Notes: generated from the sequence alone by a model not told the origin. DNA of 64,000 nt from Maritimibacter alkaliphilus (GCF_019801605.1 NZ_JAHVIT010000001.1:1550001-1614000), one strand, 5' to 3'. Shown: positions 1 to 9,025, counted from the first letter of the stretch. Numbers and translations: made by a program.

Positions 1-1849
1 GCGCAAGGGCCAGCGTCTCGGCCCGGCGGTCCGACAGGGCAAGGTTCATGCTCGCGGCGCCCACGGCGTCGGTATGGCCCTCGATCAGGAAGACCTCGGC
101 CGGGTTGTCGTCGATGGCATCCCGCATGGCGATGCCCAGATCGGCCAGGCGACGGGCCTGTGCCGGCGGGATCGCGGCCGAGCCGGTGTCAAAGGTGATC
201 GTGTCCACCTCGATCTCGGGCACGAGGGCCCGCACGGCCGAGATGTCACGCACCTGGCTCAGCGAGAAGCGACGGTTCACGTCGTTCCCAAGTTCCGCCT
301 CCAGCGCACGGCGCAGGCGCATCTCGTCCGCATCGGCCACGTCGACCTGCTGCGACTGGACCTGCGGCAGGTCACGGACATCGACCGCGGCCACCTGCTG
401 CGTATCGTCGAAGAGCAGCACCTCGCGCCCGTCGGGCAGGATGCGGGTCCGGCGCAGGACGCGGCCATCGGGGGCGCGCAGCGTCTCGACCTGGGTGCCG
501 TCCTCGCGCAGGGCCACCGTGCGGGTGGAGCCGTCGTCGAAGGCATAGGTGCGCACGTCGGTGCCCGGCTGGCGCAGCAGGACGTCATCGTCCTTCAGCA
601 CGCGGTACTGGCCGTCGCGTTCCACCACGACCCGATCGCCGGTGTTGCTGACCACCTCGTCGCCATTGTTCAGCAGGCTGCCAACGGCCACGGCACCGAG
701 ACCGAAGAGCGCAAGCTTCTCGAAGTTGCTCAGGCCCGAGTCGTCCTCAGCCTCCGCGCGGCGTTCGCCCCGCAGGTTAGTGCGGAAGTCCTCGCGGCTG
801 GAGCGGAAGTTGTCCTCGGTGATGCGCTGCTCGACCATGCGGCCCTCGTTGCGCGGGTCCGCGGCGGCCAGCGGGCGACGGTTCTCCTCCGCATCGCGGG
901 CGGCCCGGCGGGCCTGATCCGCGGCGTCAGGGCGGCGCGGCTCTTCCGCGTCGCGGTTCACGACGTCGCGCTCCCCGTCGCGGAGGCGCTCGTCATCCGC
1001 GCGCAGTTCCTCGCGCAGCCGGTCACGCTCGACGGCATTGTCCGCAGCTTCACGGCCACTCTCTGCGGCGCGCTGCTCATTCCAGCGCAGTTCCTCGGCG
1101 GTTTCGGCACGCTGTTCACGCGTCCGGTCGCGCTCCTGTTCCGCCAGTTGCTGACGCTCACGTTCCTGTTCACGCTCTGCCTGCTGCTGGCGCTGACGTT
1201 CCTGCTCGCGCTCAGCCTGCTGCTGGCGTTCGCGTTCCTGCTCCCGCTCCGCCTGCTGCTGGCGCTCACGTTCCTGCTCCCGCTCCGCCTGCTGCTGGCG
1301 CTGACGTTCCTGCTCGCGCTCGGCCTGCTGCTGGCGCTGACGCTCCTGCTCGCGCTCGGCCTGCTGCTGGCGCTGACGCTCCTGCTCGCGCTCGGCCTGC
1401 TGCTGACGCTGACGGTCCTGCTCGCGCTCGGCCTGCTGCTGACGCTGACGGTCCTGCTCACGTTCAGCCTGTTGCTGGCGCTCACGTTCCCGATCGCGCT
1501 CGGCCTGCTGCTGGCGCTGACGCTCCTGCTCCGCCTGCTGCTGGCGTTCCTGGTCCACCTCGCGTTGCAGGCGCGCGCGGTCGTCCGCGGAATTGGCAGC
1601 TTCGCGGCCGCTCTCGGCGGCCTTCTGTTCCATCTGTTGCAGTTCCCTGGCGCGGTCCGAGGCCTGCTCGGGCAGGTCCGGCTCGCGGCCGCCCTGACGC
1701 TGGCGTTCCTGGTCCTTCTTCAGAACCTGCTCCCCCTGCTGCCCGGCGTCCTTGCCTTCGCGGCCGCCGCTTTGCGCGGCAAGCGGGCCGGGCAGGATCA
1801 GGGCGCCCGACAGGATCAGGGCGGTGGTGGATTTCAGAAAGGCTTTCAT
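1..1849 (-). CDS. OmpA-family envelope protein with long Q/E/R-rich repeat region (C-terminus cut by window edge)
   Basis: Partial: 616 residues are visible and the frame runs off the left edge. The start is the ATG at 1849, preceded by a GGAGGA ribosome site, and begins a signal peptide (MKAFLKSTTALILSGALIL) with likely cleavage after LAAQ. Next comes a charged stretch, then a Q/E/R-rich region made of 12-residue units of the form AEREQERQRQQQ, expected to be a long helical rod or coiled coil. Two similar segments (AESGREAANSADDR and AESGREAADNAVER) flank this region. A hydrophobic stretch (LALFGLGAVAVGSLL) follows, and the visible C-terminal end is an OmpA peptidoglycan-binding domain with FLIEGHTDAVG and NLALSDRRAE. 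The protein probably tethers the envelope to peptidoglycan. It lies downstream of, and on the same strand as, the VWA and MoxR genes, but 125 bp away. The OmpA assignment is firm; the exact role is unknown. Confidence 0.88.
   Translation of the reverse strand, partial: MKAFLKSTTALILSGALILPGPLAAQSGGREGKDAGQQGEQVLKKDQERQRQGGREPDLPEQASDRARELQQMEQKAAESGREAANSADDRARLQREVDQERQQQAEQERQRQQQAERDRERERQQQAEREQDRQRQQQAEREQDRQRQQQAEREQERQRQQQAEREQERQRQQQAEREQERQRQQQAEREQERERQQQAEREQERERQQQAEREQERQRQQQAEREQERERQQLAEQERDRTREQRAETAEELRWNEQRAAESGREAADNAVERDRLREELRADDERLRDGERDVVNRDAEEPRRPDAADQARRAARDAEENRRPLAAADPRNEGRMVEQRITEDNFRSSREDFRTNLRGERRAEAEDDSGLSNFEKLALFGLGAVAVGSLLNNGDEVVSNTGDRVVVERDGQYRVLKDDDVLLRQPGTDVRTYAFDDGSTRTVALREDGTQVETLRAPDGRVLRRTRILPDGREVLLFDDTQQVAAVDVRDLPQVQSQQVDVADADEMRLRRALEAELGNDVNRRFSLSQVRDISAVRALVPEIEVDTITFDTGSAAIPPAQARRLADLGIAMRDAIDDNPAEVFLIEGHTDAVGAASMNLALSDRRAETLALA
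1145..1540 (-). repeat. 36-bp tandem minisatellite inside the OmpA-family gene, about 11 copies
   Basis: Eleven units of 36 bp start at 1145, 1181, 1217 and so on to 1505, each encoding 12 residues of the AEREQERQRQQQ type on the minus strand. Units differ by a few substitutions and the central ones (1325-1432) are the most alike. Because 36 is a multiple of three, copy-number change would only alter rod length. Confidence 0.85.
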
Positions 1850-1952
1850 CTTGGGTCCTCCTTCGACACCGGCACCTCCTCAGGGCAGGCCGGCGCATGA
1901 CGTTGGAAGGAGAACACCGATGCGTGGGAAAAGTTGCATCCTACGCAGGGCG

Positions 1953-1973
1953 CCCCCCGTCAATCGAGGGGGG
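1953..1973 (-). terminator. Hairpin just after the VWA gene stop, possible terminator
   Basis: Six C and six G bases (1953-1958 and 1968-1973) form a stem around a 9-nt loop, immediately downstream of the minus-strand stop at 1975. No U-tract follows, so termination is only suggested. Confidence 0.35.
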
Positions 1974-1974
1974 A

Positions 1975-3309
1975 TCAGCGACTTTCCGCCGGGGGTAACA
2001 GCCTCATCAGGCGGTCTTTTTCGCCATCATCGCCGGCCTCGGACAGCAGGCGCGCGACATCATCGAGCGCCTGTACCGAATGGGCCGACCGGAAGGCATC
2101 GACCTGCGGCAGCAGCGCCGCCACGCCACGTGCCTTGGGCGCGAAACCGTCGTAGCGCAGCAGCGGGTTCAGCCAGACCAGACGGCGCGAGAGACGGCGC
2201 AGGCGGGCGGCCTCGGCGGCCAGTTCCGCCGGATCGCCCCGATCCAGCCCGTCGGTGATCAGCACCACCACGGCGCCCGGTCCCAGCACGCGGCGCGCCC
2301 AGTCCCGGTTGAAGGCATGGAGCGCCCCGCCGATCCGCGTGCCGCCCTGCCAGTCCGGTGCCTCCTGCGCCGCCGCCGCAAGGGCCGCGTCCACGTCGCG
2401 CTGTTTCAGCGGACGGGTGATGTTGGTCAGCCGGGTGCCGAAGGCAAAGGCATGGACCTGCCCCCAGCCCGGATCGCCCCCGCCCCGGGGACGGCGCGGG
2501 GCATTCATCATGGCGTGGAGGAAGTGCAGCATCATCCGGCTGTAGCGCTGCATGGAGCCCGACATGTCGCAGATCGCAACGAGGTCCGGCGCCCTGCGCC
2601 CCGGCGCGGTGCGGATCAGCGGCCCGATCTCGCCGCCCCGGCGCAGGGCGGTCCGCAGCATGGCGCGACGATCCACCCCCGCGCCACGGGCGGCGGGCGC
2701 ATGGCGGCGCGCGGGCAGCGCGGGCGCAGGCAGCCGCAGGCGGGCGATCATGGCCCGGGCCTGCTTCAGCTCCTCCGCGCTCATCTGGTCGAAATCCTGC
2801 TGCCGGAGGCGTTCCTCGGCGGACAGGGTTTCCGCTGCATCCAGCCGCGTCTCCTCCGCCGGGCGGCTCAGCGCCTCCTCGCCCCCCAGCAGCGCAGCAA
2901 GCGCCCGCCGATCGCCGGCCTCGGGCGCCTGCCCGGGCCCGCCCTCAGCCCCGGGCAGCAGCTGCGAAAGCGCTGCCTCCAGCCGCGCGGGGTCCTGCCA
3001 GAACCGGTCAAAGACGGCATCGAAGACCGCGCGATCCGCCGGGCCCGAGGTCAGGCAGGCCGCAAGCGCCGCGCGCATCTCGCGCGGATCGGCAATGTTG
3101 ACGGCGCTCAGGGCCTCCAGCGCCATGGCGCTGCGATCGGGCCCGACGCGAAGGCCCGCCGCCCGCAGCGCGCGGGCGAAGTGCATGACATTGGCCGCAA
3201 GCTGGCCCGGGGCACCGGTCTCGGACGGCCCTGCGCCGCCGACCCCGGGAAGATCGGCGCCACCCGCCCCTCGGCCGGCGCCTCCCTGACCTGTCCCGGT
3301 CTCGCTCAC
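1975..3309 (-). CDS. VWA domain protein, CoxE-like
   Basis: 444 residues. The start chosen is the GTG at 3309, which overlaps the MoxR stop as GTGA; an in-frame ATG at residue 42 (MHFARALRAAGL) is an alternative, because the first 40 residues are Gly-rich and low complexity. The C-terminal half is a von Willebrand A domain with the metal-binding motif DMSGSM (residues 248-253) and a later threonine in the segment GGTRIGGAL. Proteins of this kind (CoxE/DUF58-like) work with MoxR AAA ATPases, acting as chaperone pairs in metal cofactor insertion or assembly of larger complexes. The partner complex here is not visible: no cox or methanol dehydrogenase genes are nearby. Translational coupling to the MoxR gene supports a joint function. 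Confidence 0.85.
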   Translation of the reverse strand: MSETGTGQGGAGRGAGGADLPGVGGAGPSETGAPGQLAANVMHFARALRAAGLRVGPDRSAMALEALSAVNIADPREMRAALAACLTSGPADRAVFDAVFDRFWQDPARLEAALSQLLPGAEGGPGQAPEAGDRRALAALLGGEEALSRPAEETRLDAAETLSAEERLRQQDFDQMSAEELKQARAMIARLRLPAPALPARRHAPAARGAGVDRRAMLRTALRRGGEIGPLIRTAPGRRAPDLVAICDMSGSMQRYSRMMLHFLHAMMNAPRRPRGGGDPGWGQVHAFAFGTRLTNITRPLKQRDVDAALAAAAQEAPDWQGGTRIGGALHAFNRDWARRVLGPGAVVVLITDGLDRGDPAELAAEAARLRRLSRRLVWLNPLLRYDGFAPKARGVAALLPQVDAFRSAHSVQALDDVARLLSEAGDDGEKDRLMRLLPPAESR

Positions 3310-4199
3310 TCCGCCGCGCCCAGAAGCCGGGCGATCCTGCCGTCGTCCATGGCGGCGAGGTCCTCCTGATACTTCAGCAGCGTTCCCAGCGTCTCGCGCA
3401 CGGCCTCTGGTGTCAGCTCCAGCCGGTCGAGCGCCAGCAGGGCCCGGGCCCAGTCCAGCGTCTCGGCCACGCCGGGGCGCTTGAAGACGTCCTCCTCCCG
3501 CAGACGCTGCACGAAGGCCACCAGCTGCGCAGCCAGCGCAGCCGGGGCCTCGGGCACCTTGCGGCGCAGGATGCCGGCCTCGGTCTCCGCATCGGGATAT
3601 TCGACCCAATTGTAGAGGCAGCGGCGCTTGAGCGCGTCATGCACCTCCCGCGTGCGGTTCGAGGTCAGGATCACGATCGGCGGCTCCTGCGCCTCGATCC
3701 GCCCCAGTTCCGGCACGGTCAGCGCATAGTCCGAGAGCACCTCCAGCAGGAAGGCCTCGAAGGGGGCATCGGTCCGGTCGATCTCGTCGATCAGCAGCAC
3801 CGGCGGGCCCGCGGGATCGGGCGAGAGCGCCTGCAGCAGCGGCCGTTCGGTGAGGTACTCACGGGTGAAGAGCTCCGCCTGAAGGGCCGCGCGGTCGCCC
3901 TCGCCCGCGGCCTCGGCGGTGCGCAGGGCGATCATCTGCGCCGCGAAATTCCACTCGTAGGCCGCCTGCGCGAGGTCGAGCCCCTCGTAACACTGCAACC
4001 GGATCAGCCTGCGGCCAAGCGCGGCGGCCAGAGACCGGGCGATCTCGGTCTTGCCGGTGCCGGGCTCGCCCTCGAGGAAGAGCGGCCGTTGCAGGCGGAG
4101 CGCGAGGAACATCGAGACCGCCAGCGGGCGCGACGCCACGTAGCCCTGCTTGTCCAGCAGCGCAGAGAGGTCATCGGCGGAGGAAACGAGGCAGTCCAT
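3306..4199 (-). CDS. MoxR-family AAA+ ATPase
   Basis: 297 residues. Walker A is GEPGTGKT at residues 44-51 and Walker B is VLLIDEID at 134-141; the sensor-like segment ILTSNRTRE and the C-terminal lid (TLDWARALLALD) fit MoxR AAA ATPases. These cytoplasmic ATPases remodel or activate protein complexes together with VWA-domain partners. The stop codon overlaps the GTG of the downstream VWA gene, so the two form an operon. A 205-bp divergent region separates it from the glycosyltransferase gene at 4405. The substrate is unknown. Confidence 0.9.
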   Translation of the reverse strand: MDCLVSSADDLSALLDKQGYVASRPLAVSMFLALRLQRPLFLEGEPGTGKTEIARSLAAALGRRLIRLQCYEGLDLAQAAYEWNFAAQMIALRTAEAAGEGDRAALQAELFTREYLTERPLLQALSPDPAGPPVLLIDEIDRTDAPFEAFLLEVLSDYALTVPELGRIEAQEPPIVILTSNRTREVHDALKRRCLYNWVEYPDAETEAGILRRKVPEAPAALAAQLVAFVQRLREEDVFKRPGVAETLDWARALLALDRLELTPEAVRETLGTLLKYQEDLAAMDDGRIARLLGAAE

Positions 4200-4311
4200 C
4201 GGCAGTCCTTTCGTGAGCCGGCCAAGAGGTGCCGCCGCGACGCCCGAAGGTCAACCCTGCGGCAGGCCCGCCGACGCCCAGCGCACCGCAGGCGCGGCGT
4301 TGAGGGAATTA

Positions 4312-4340
4312 TTGACGGTTTCCGCGCCAACTGACATTTT
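4312..4340 (+). promoter_or_regulatory. Candidate sigma70-type promoter for the first glycosyltransferase cluster
   Basis: TTGACG at 4312-4317, a 17-bp spacer and CATTTT at 4335-4340, in a locally AT-richer part of the divergent region. The -10 matches only 3 of 6 consensus bases, so this is a candidate. Confidence 0.35.
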
Positions 4341-4404
4341 CGACGCAACAAGAGACGCGGGGTCAAGCCCGCGGGACAGAGGCGCGGGACGGCCCCCGCG
4401 GAAC

Positions 4405-5526
4405 ATGGCAGTGACACAGAGAGACGATCCCGGGACAGACGAGCCCGGCGCCCCCCACGTTTTGCAGGGCGATACGCCGCTGCGGATCGCTGCGGTGACC
4501 TGCGTGAAGAACGAAGGCCCCTTCCTGCTGGAATGGATCGCCTACAACCGCGCCATCGGCGTGACGGATTTCCTGTTCTACTCGAACGACTGCGACGATG
4601 GCACCGACGCGCTGCTGGATGTGCTGGCGGCGGGCGGCGTGGTGCAGCACCTGCCGAACCCGGCAGAGGGGCGCAATTACCAGATGGAGGCGCTGAAGGA
4701 TGCCAAGCGCCAGCCGGTCATCACGCAGGCGGACTGGGTCTGGGTCGCGGACGTGGACGAGTTCCTGAACATCCACGTGGGCGATAACACGATCCCCGCG
4801 CTGATCGCCGCCTGTGACGATCCCAAGGCGATCTCGATCCAGTTCCAGTTCTTCGGCAACGGCGGGGTGGATGAATACCGCGACCAGCCGGTGATCGAGC
4901 AGTTCCTGCACTCCCACGACCCCGATGTCTGGTGCGGGCAGTTGGCGATCGAGTGCAAGACGCTGGTGCGCAAGGATTTCCCCCTGCAATACTTCGGCGC
5001 GCACCGCCCCTTCTTCCGGGACAAGGGCCCGCGCAGGCGTCCGCGATGGACCGATGCCTCGGGCCGTCCCGTGCCGCAGGCCTTCCTGCTGGCCGAGAAC
5101 GAGCGCCGCATCCGGCGCTTCCCCGCCAAGGGGGCGCGGGACTTCGCGACGCTGAACCACTACGCGCTGCGCTCTCTCGACAGCTATATCGTCAAGACGG
5201 AGCGTGGCGACGTGAACCGCGAGGGGCGCAGCTTCGAGGATGCCTATTGGCGCGAACGGTCGGACGTGGCGTGGAAGGATGACAGTATCCTGCGCATGAT
5301 GCCCCGTCTGACTGCGGAACTCGGCAGGCTGGCGCAGGTCCCCGGCGTGGCAGAGGCGCATCTGGCCTGCGTTCACGCGCACAGGGCCAAGGTGGCGCGG
5401 CTGATGGAGGATCCCTTCTACCGCGATCTGCGCCGCGCGTTGCACGATGCCCCCACGATTTCCCAACCGGAGGAGGCACTGCTGCGGCATCTGGGCCTCG
5501 ACTGGCGCGAGGTGGCGCATGGCTAG
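4405..5526 (+). CDS. Glycosyltransferase family 2 (GT2_4-type)
   Basis: 373 residues from the ATG at 4405; the frame stays open upstream to 4150, but that stretch overlaps the divergent MoxR gene and lacks domain sequence. The N-terminal catalytic part reads TCVKNEGPFLLEWIAYN, then YSNDCDDGTDALLD and the metal-binding DVDEF motif at about residue 116. Further conserved segments are FGAHRPFFRD and LNHYALRSLDSYIVK. Such cytoplasmic GT-A enzymes transfer sugars from nucleotide donors, often onto surface polysaccharides; donor and acceptor cannot be read from the sequence. The stop overlaps the start of the next gene by 8 bp. Family membership is secure, function in a glycan pathway is inferred. 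Confidence 0.85.
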   Translation: MAVTQRDDPGTDEPGAPHVLQGDTPLRIAAVTCVKNEGPFLLEWIAYNRAIGVTDFLFYSNDCDDGTDALLDVLAAGGVVQHLPNPAEGRNYQMEALKDAKRQPVITQADWVWVADVDEFLNIHVGDNTIPALIAACDDPKAISIQFQFFGNGGVDEYRDQPVIEQFLHSHDPDVWCGQLAIECKTLVRKDFPLQYFGAHRPFFRDKGPRRRPRWTDASGRPVPQAFLLAENERRIRRFPAKGARDFATLNHYALRSLDSYIVKTERGDVNREGRSFEDAYWRERSDVAWKDDSILRMMPRLTAELGRLAQVPGVAEAHLACVHAHRAKVARLMEDPFYRDLRRALHDAPTISQPEEALLRHLGLDWREVAHG

Positions 5527-6439
5527 GCTGCGTGTCCTGAACCTCGGCCTGCCGAAGTCCGGCACCACCACGCTGAGCCGCGCGCTGAAACGCGGCGGGC
5601 TGAAGGTGGCGGATCACCGTATCCGCAAGTTCCAGACCGCGCGGGCGGAGCTGGGTCAGGCCTTCGTGGCGGATGTGCTCTACCGCGGGTACTACCACAC
5701 AGGCGATCCGCTGGCAGAGCTCGACGAGTTCGATGCCGTCTCCGAGATGTCCTACATGCGCGAGGATCATTCCGCCTGGCCGCAGATGGACTTCGGCCTC
5801 ATTGCCGCGATCGAGGCACGCCATCCGGACGTGAGGTTCGTGGCGACCCGGCGCGATGCCCGTGACCTCTCGCGCTCCATGCTGGGCTGGACCAACATGG
5901 CCAGCCGCCTGCCCCGTGCCGAGATCCCCGGCCTGCCCAGGGGCTACGGCGAGACCGGTGCCGAACGGATGCAGTGGATCGACGCCCATTACGCCCACCT
6001 CGCCCGTCTCTTTGCCGGGCGGGACAATTACCTTGAGCTCGACGTGGCCGCTCAGGATGCGCGGGACCAGCTTGCCGGTTTCCTCGGGCTGGAGTTGCCG
6101 TGGTGGGGCGTGGCCAATGAACGCGGCACGGCGAAGGACGCGCCCACGAAGACCGGCGGCAAGACTGGCAAGGGCAAGGCGAAGGCCACCGGGAAGGCCA
6201 AGGGCAAGCGCAAGAGCTCTACCGGCTCTACCGGCTCTACCGGCTCTACCGGCTCTACCGGCTCTACCGGCTCTACCGGCTCTACCGGCTCTACCGGCTC
6301 TACCGGCTCTACCGGCTCTACCGGCTCTACCGGCTCTACCGGCTCTACCGGCTCTACCGGCTCTACCGGCTCTACCGTGACACGGCAGCCCGTCAGCCCC
6401 GATGCGGTCAAGACCGCCCAGCGCGAGACCAGCGAATGA
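5519..6439 (+). CDS. Sulfotransferase-family protein with Lys-rich and (STG)n tail
   Basis: 306 residues. The ATG at 5519 lies 8 bp inside the end of the upstream glycosyltransferase gene. The N-terminus contains the PAPS-binding P-loop GLPKSGTTT (residues 10-18), and a later segment TRRDARDLSRSML resembles the 3'-phosphate-binding region. The catalytic part ends near residue 200. A Lys/Gly-rich linker follows, then STG repeated 17 times plus a final ST (residues 234-287) and a short tail. The enzyme probably moves sulfate from PAPS to a carbohydrate or related acceptor made by the neighbouring glycosyltransferases. The stop overlaps the next start as ATGA. The repeated tail is not part of the fold and may be a flexible linker; see the repeat entry. 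Confidence 0.8.
   Translation: MARLRVLNLGLPKSGTTTLSRALKRGGLKVADHRIRKFQTARAELGQAFVADVLYRGYYHTGDPLAELDEFDAVSEMSYMREDHSAWPQMDFGLIAAIEARHPDVRFVATRRDARDLSRSMLGWTNMASRLPRAEIPGLPRGYGETGAERMQWIDAHYAHLARLFAGRDNYLELDVAAQDARDQLAGFLGLELPWWGVANERGTAKDAPTKTGGKTGKGKAKATGKAKGKRKSSTGSTGSTGSTGSTGSTGSTGSTGSTGSTGSTGSTGSTGSTGSTGSTGSTGSTVTRQPVSPDAVKTAQRETSE
6217..6377 (+). repeat. Perfect 9-bp minisatellite (CTCTACCGG), 17 full copies plus 8 bases
   Basis: Units start every 9 bp from 6217 to 6361 with a truncated copy to 6377. All copies are identical, each encoding Ser-Thr-Gly with the same codons (TCT ACC GGC). The lack of any synonymous difference indicates recent expansion by slippage. Length changes stay in frame. 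Confidence 0.97.
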
Positions 6440-8802
6440 TCCTGACCCTGCACATCGGCCCCGATATCTGGACCGCCTCGCGCCTGCAGGAGATGCTGCA
6501 CCACAAGCGCGGCCAGCTGGCGCGGCACGGTATCCTCGTCCCCCGGGGTGCTGGCGGCAACAACCACTCGCGCCTCTTCATGGCCGCGACGGATCCCGGC
6601 CGCCCTGACGTGCTGCGCGCCAACCGCGGCTTTGCCTCGCCTGAGGCACAGGCGCGGTTGCGGGAGGAAACGGCACAGGCGCTGAAGGACGAGGTTGCCG
6701 CCGCCAATCCCGCGCAGATGATCCTGACCGCCCACCAGCTTGCGAGCCTGACCGAGGTTTCGGAACTGGAGCGGCTGCGCGACATGCTTTCCCCGCTCTC
6801 CGACGACATCCGCATTGTCGCCCATGTGGACGAGCCCGCCCGCCAGCTTGCCCGCCACTACGCCGCGCAGGTGCTGGAGGGGCGGACCCGCGGACTGGAG
6901 GCGGAGCTGGAGCTGGCCGCAGGGATCATCGCGGGCCGCGACGTGGGCCTGCCCGGCCGCTGGTGGGACGTCGCGCGGGAGGCCGCCCTGCCGAACGCCC
7001 CCGGGACCGGGCGCTACAGCGCCACGCAGGCCCCGCCCGCCTGGCTCGACTACGCCGCGCTCGTGCGGCACTGGGAGGGGGTCTTCGGCACGGGACGTGT
7101 GGCGCTGCGGAGTCTCAACACCGATGCGCTCTGCACCCGGGGCGGGATCGGCGAGTTGCGCGCCGCCTTCGGCATCGAACCGGTGATCGGCAAGGCCGAA
7201 CGCTGCGAGCCGCCGGTCTTCCCCTCCGATGCCTGGCTGGCCCGGGCGCGGCAGATGAACGCGCTGCTCTTCCGGGTGCAGGAGGTCGAGGGGCTGACCC
7301 TGCCCCGCCAGCTCTGCCGTACCATTGTCGAAGACACGCGGACCGACGGCGCGCCTGTCTCTCCCGGTGCGCTCGCACCGATCTCCCGGCTCTTCGCACC
7401 CGACATGCTGGAGCTGCTCGCCAACCACCCCGGCCTGACACAGCCGGGCATGACGCCAGACCCGGCGCAGCCCCTCTACGCAGAGGCCCCCGCCGGGCAG
7501 GGTTACCGGCCTTCCGCCTACCTGCTGTCCCAGTACTGGCGCATCCGAAAGCTGAAGGCAGAGGCCACGAAGGCCGAAGCCGCCGCACGCAAAGCCGCCG
7601 AGGCCCCCAAGGCCGAGCTGTCGCCCGTGGCCTCGAAGCTGCTCTCCGACCGGGCCGCGCTGAACTTCGAGAGCCTTCAGTCATCGCCCTTCCGCCCCCA
7701 CAACCGTCTGGGCAGGCTGAAGGAGGATCACGCCGAGGCGCCGTACCTCGCCGCAGACCACAGCCCCCCGGCGCAGGGGCGCAGCGGCAATGTCATCGTC
7801 GGCTGCATGAAGAACGAGGCGCCCTATATCCTCGAATGGATCGCCTACCACCGCGCCGTCGGCTTCGACAGCTTCCTGATCTACACCAACGACTGCACCG
7901 ACGGCACCGACGCGATCCTGAAGCGGCTCGACGCCATGGGCCTGCTCCATCACCGCGACAACGACGGCTGGCAGGGCAACTCCCCCCAGCAATGGGCGCT
8001 GGACGCCGCGCTGGAGGAAGAGGTGATCCGCACCGCCGACTGGGTCGCCCATATCGACGTGGACGAGTTCGTGAACATCCGCTGCGGCAATGGCACGCTC
8101 TCCGATCTCTACGCCGCCATGCCCGCCGCCACCAATATAGCGATGACCTGGCGGCTCTTCGGGCACAACGGCGTCACCCGGCTGTCCGAGGCCTTCGTGA
8201 TCGAGCAGTTCGATACCGCCGCGCCGAAATACTGCCCCAAACCGCACACCGCATGGGGCTTCAAGACGCTGTTCCGCAATATCGGCGCCTACAGGAAGCT
8301 TTCCTGCCACCGGCCCAACAAGCTGGTGAAGGACCTCGCCGACGAGGTCCGCTGGTTCAACGGCTCCGGGCAGGAGATGACCCGCGAAGTGCTCAGGAAC
8401 GGCTGGCGCAACTCCAAGCGGTCCATCGGCTATGACCTCGTGCAGCTGAACCACTATGCCCTGCGCTCGGCCGAAAGCTACCTGATCAAGCGCCAGCGGG
8501 GCCGCGCCCTGCACGTGGACCGCGCGATCGGGCTGAACTACTGGATCCGCATGGACTGGTCCGACCACCGCGACCTGACCATCAAGCGCAACCTCCCGCG
8601 CCTGCGTGCCGAGATGGACCGCCTGTTGCAGGACGCAGAGCTGCGCCGCCTGCATGAGGCGGGCCAGGCCTGGCACCGCGCCAAGGCCGAGGAACTGCAC
8701 GCGGAGCCCGAGTTCGCAGACCTCTACCGGCAGGCGCTGGAGGTGAAGCTGACCCCGACCGAGCGGGTCGCCTATGCCCTCGCGCTCGACGTGGACAACT
8801 AG
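6436..8802 (+). CDS. Fusion of a sulfotransferase-like domain and a GT2_4-type glycosyltransferase
   Basis: 788 residues; ATG at 6436 overlaps the preceding stop as ATGA. The first 330 residues begin LTLHIGPDIWTAS, resembling the first strand and P-loop region of sulfotransferases but without an intact GTT/GTS loop, so the catalytic status is doubtful. An Ala/Lys/Glu-rich linker (about 370-400) leads to a glycosyltransferase domain from about residue 451: VGCMKNEAPYILEWIAYHR, YTNDCTDGTDAIL and the metal motif DVDEF at about 541, followed by LNHYALRSAESYLIKRQRG. The C-terminal half is a close relative of the genes at 4405 and 9026. The arrangement suggests that sugar transfer and acceptor or sulfate-donor recognition are linked on one chain. 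The N-terminal assignment is inference. Confidence 0.8.
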   Translation: MILTLHIGPDIWTASRLQEMLHHKRGQLARHGILVPRGAGGNNHSRLFMAATDPGRPDVLRANRGFASPEAQARLREETAQALKDEVAAANPAQMILTAHQLASLTEVSELERLRDMLSPLSDDIRIVAHVDEPARQLARHYAAQVLEGRTRGLEAELELAAGIIAGRDVGLPGRWWDVAREAALPNAPGTGRYSATQAPPAWLDYAALVRHWEGVFGTGRVALRSLNTDALCTRGGIGELRAAFGIEPVIGKAERCEPPVFPSDAWLARARQMNALLFRVQEVEGLTLPRQLCRTIVEDTRTDGAPVSPGALAPISRLFAPDMLELLANHPGLTQPGMTPDPAQPLYAEAPAGQGYRPSAYLLSQYWRIRKLKAEATKAEAAARKAAEAPKAELSPVASKLLSDRAALNFESLQSSPFRPHNRLGRLKEDHAEAPYLAADHSPPAQGRSGNVIVGCMKNEAPYILEWIAYHRAVGFDSFLIYTNDCTDGTDAILKRLDAMGLLHHRDNDGWQGNSPQQWALDAALEEEVIRTADWVAHIDVDEFVNIRCGNGTLSDLYAAMPAATNIAMTWRLFGHNGVTRLSEAFVIEQFDTAAPKYCPKPHTAWGFKTLFRNIGAYRKLSCHRPNKLVKDLADEVRWFNGSGQEMTREVLRNGWRNSKRSIGYDLVQLNHYALRSAESYLIKRQRGRALHVDRAIGLNYWIRMDWSDHRDLTIKRNLPRLRAEMDRLLQDAELRRLHEAGQAWHRAKAEELHAEPEFADLYRQALEVKLTPTERVAYALALDVDN

Positions 8803-9025
8803 TACCCGGAGAGTAAGACCCGGAGAAGGCCCGAGCCGCTACACGCAATCCGCCACGCAGGTGTCCCAGCCCCCGCGTCTCCGGGCCCCGCCACCCTGCG
8901 GGTCGAGGGCGCCGCACCCTGCCCCTGCGCTCGTCCCCAACCGCGCCCCGCCGTGCCTCCTTGACAGCACCGCCGAACCACCGGAACCCTTCCCCCAGCC
9001 CGCCGTCCGCAAGGAGCCGCCGCCC

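Noticed and set aside
1145-1540. 36-bp repeats as a CRISPR array
   Set aside because: Units are contiguous without unique spacers and lie in frame in a coding gene.
74-1900. Long plus-strand open frame rich in leucine
   Set aside because: It is the antisense of the OmpA-family gene; the poly-Leu pattern mirrors the Q/E/R codons of the minus strand and there is no start signal or domain.
6217-6377. Phase-variable on/off switch in the sulfotransferase gene
   Set aside because: The unit is 9 bp, so copy change keeps the frame; only tail length can vary.
6052-7428. Minus-strand frame with a Val-Glu-Pro repeat
   Set aside because: It is the complement of the (STG)n minisatellite; the plus-strand frame carries the sulfotransferase domain, overlaps its neighbours correctly and is the real gene.
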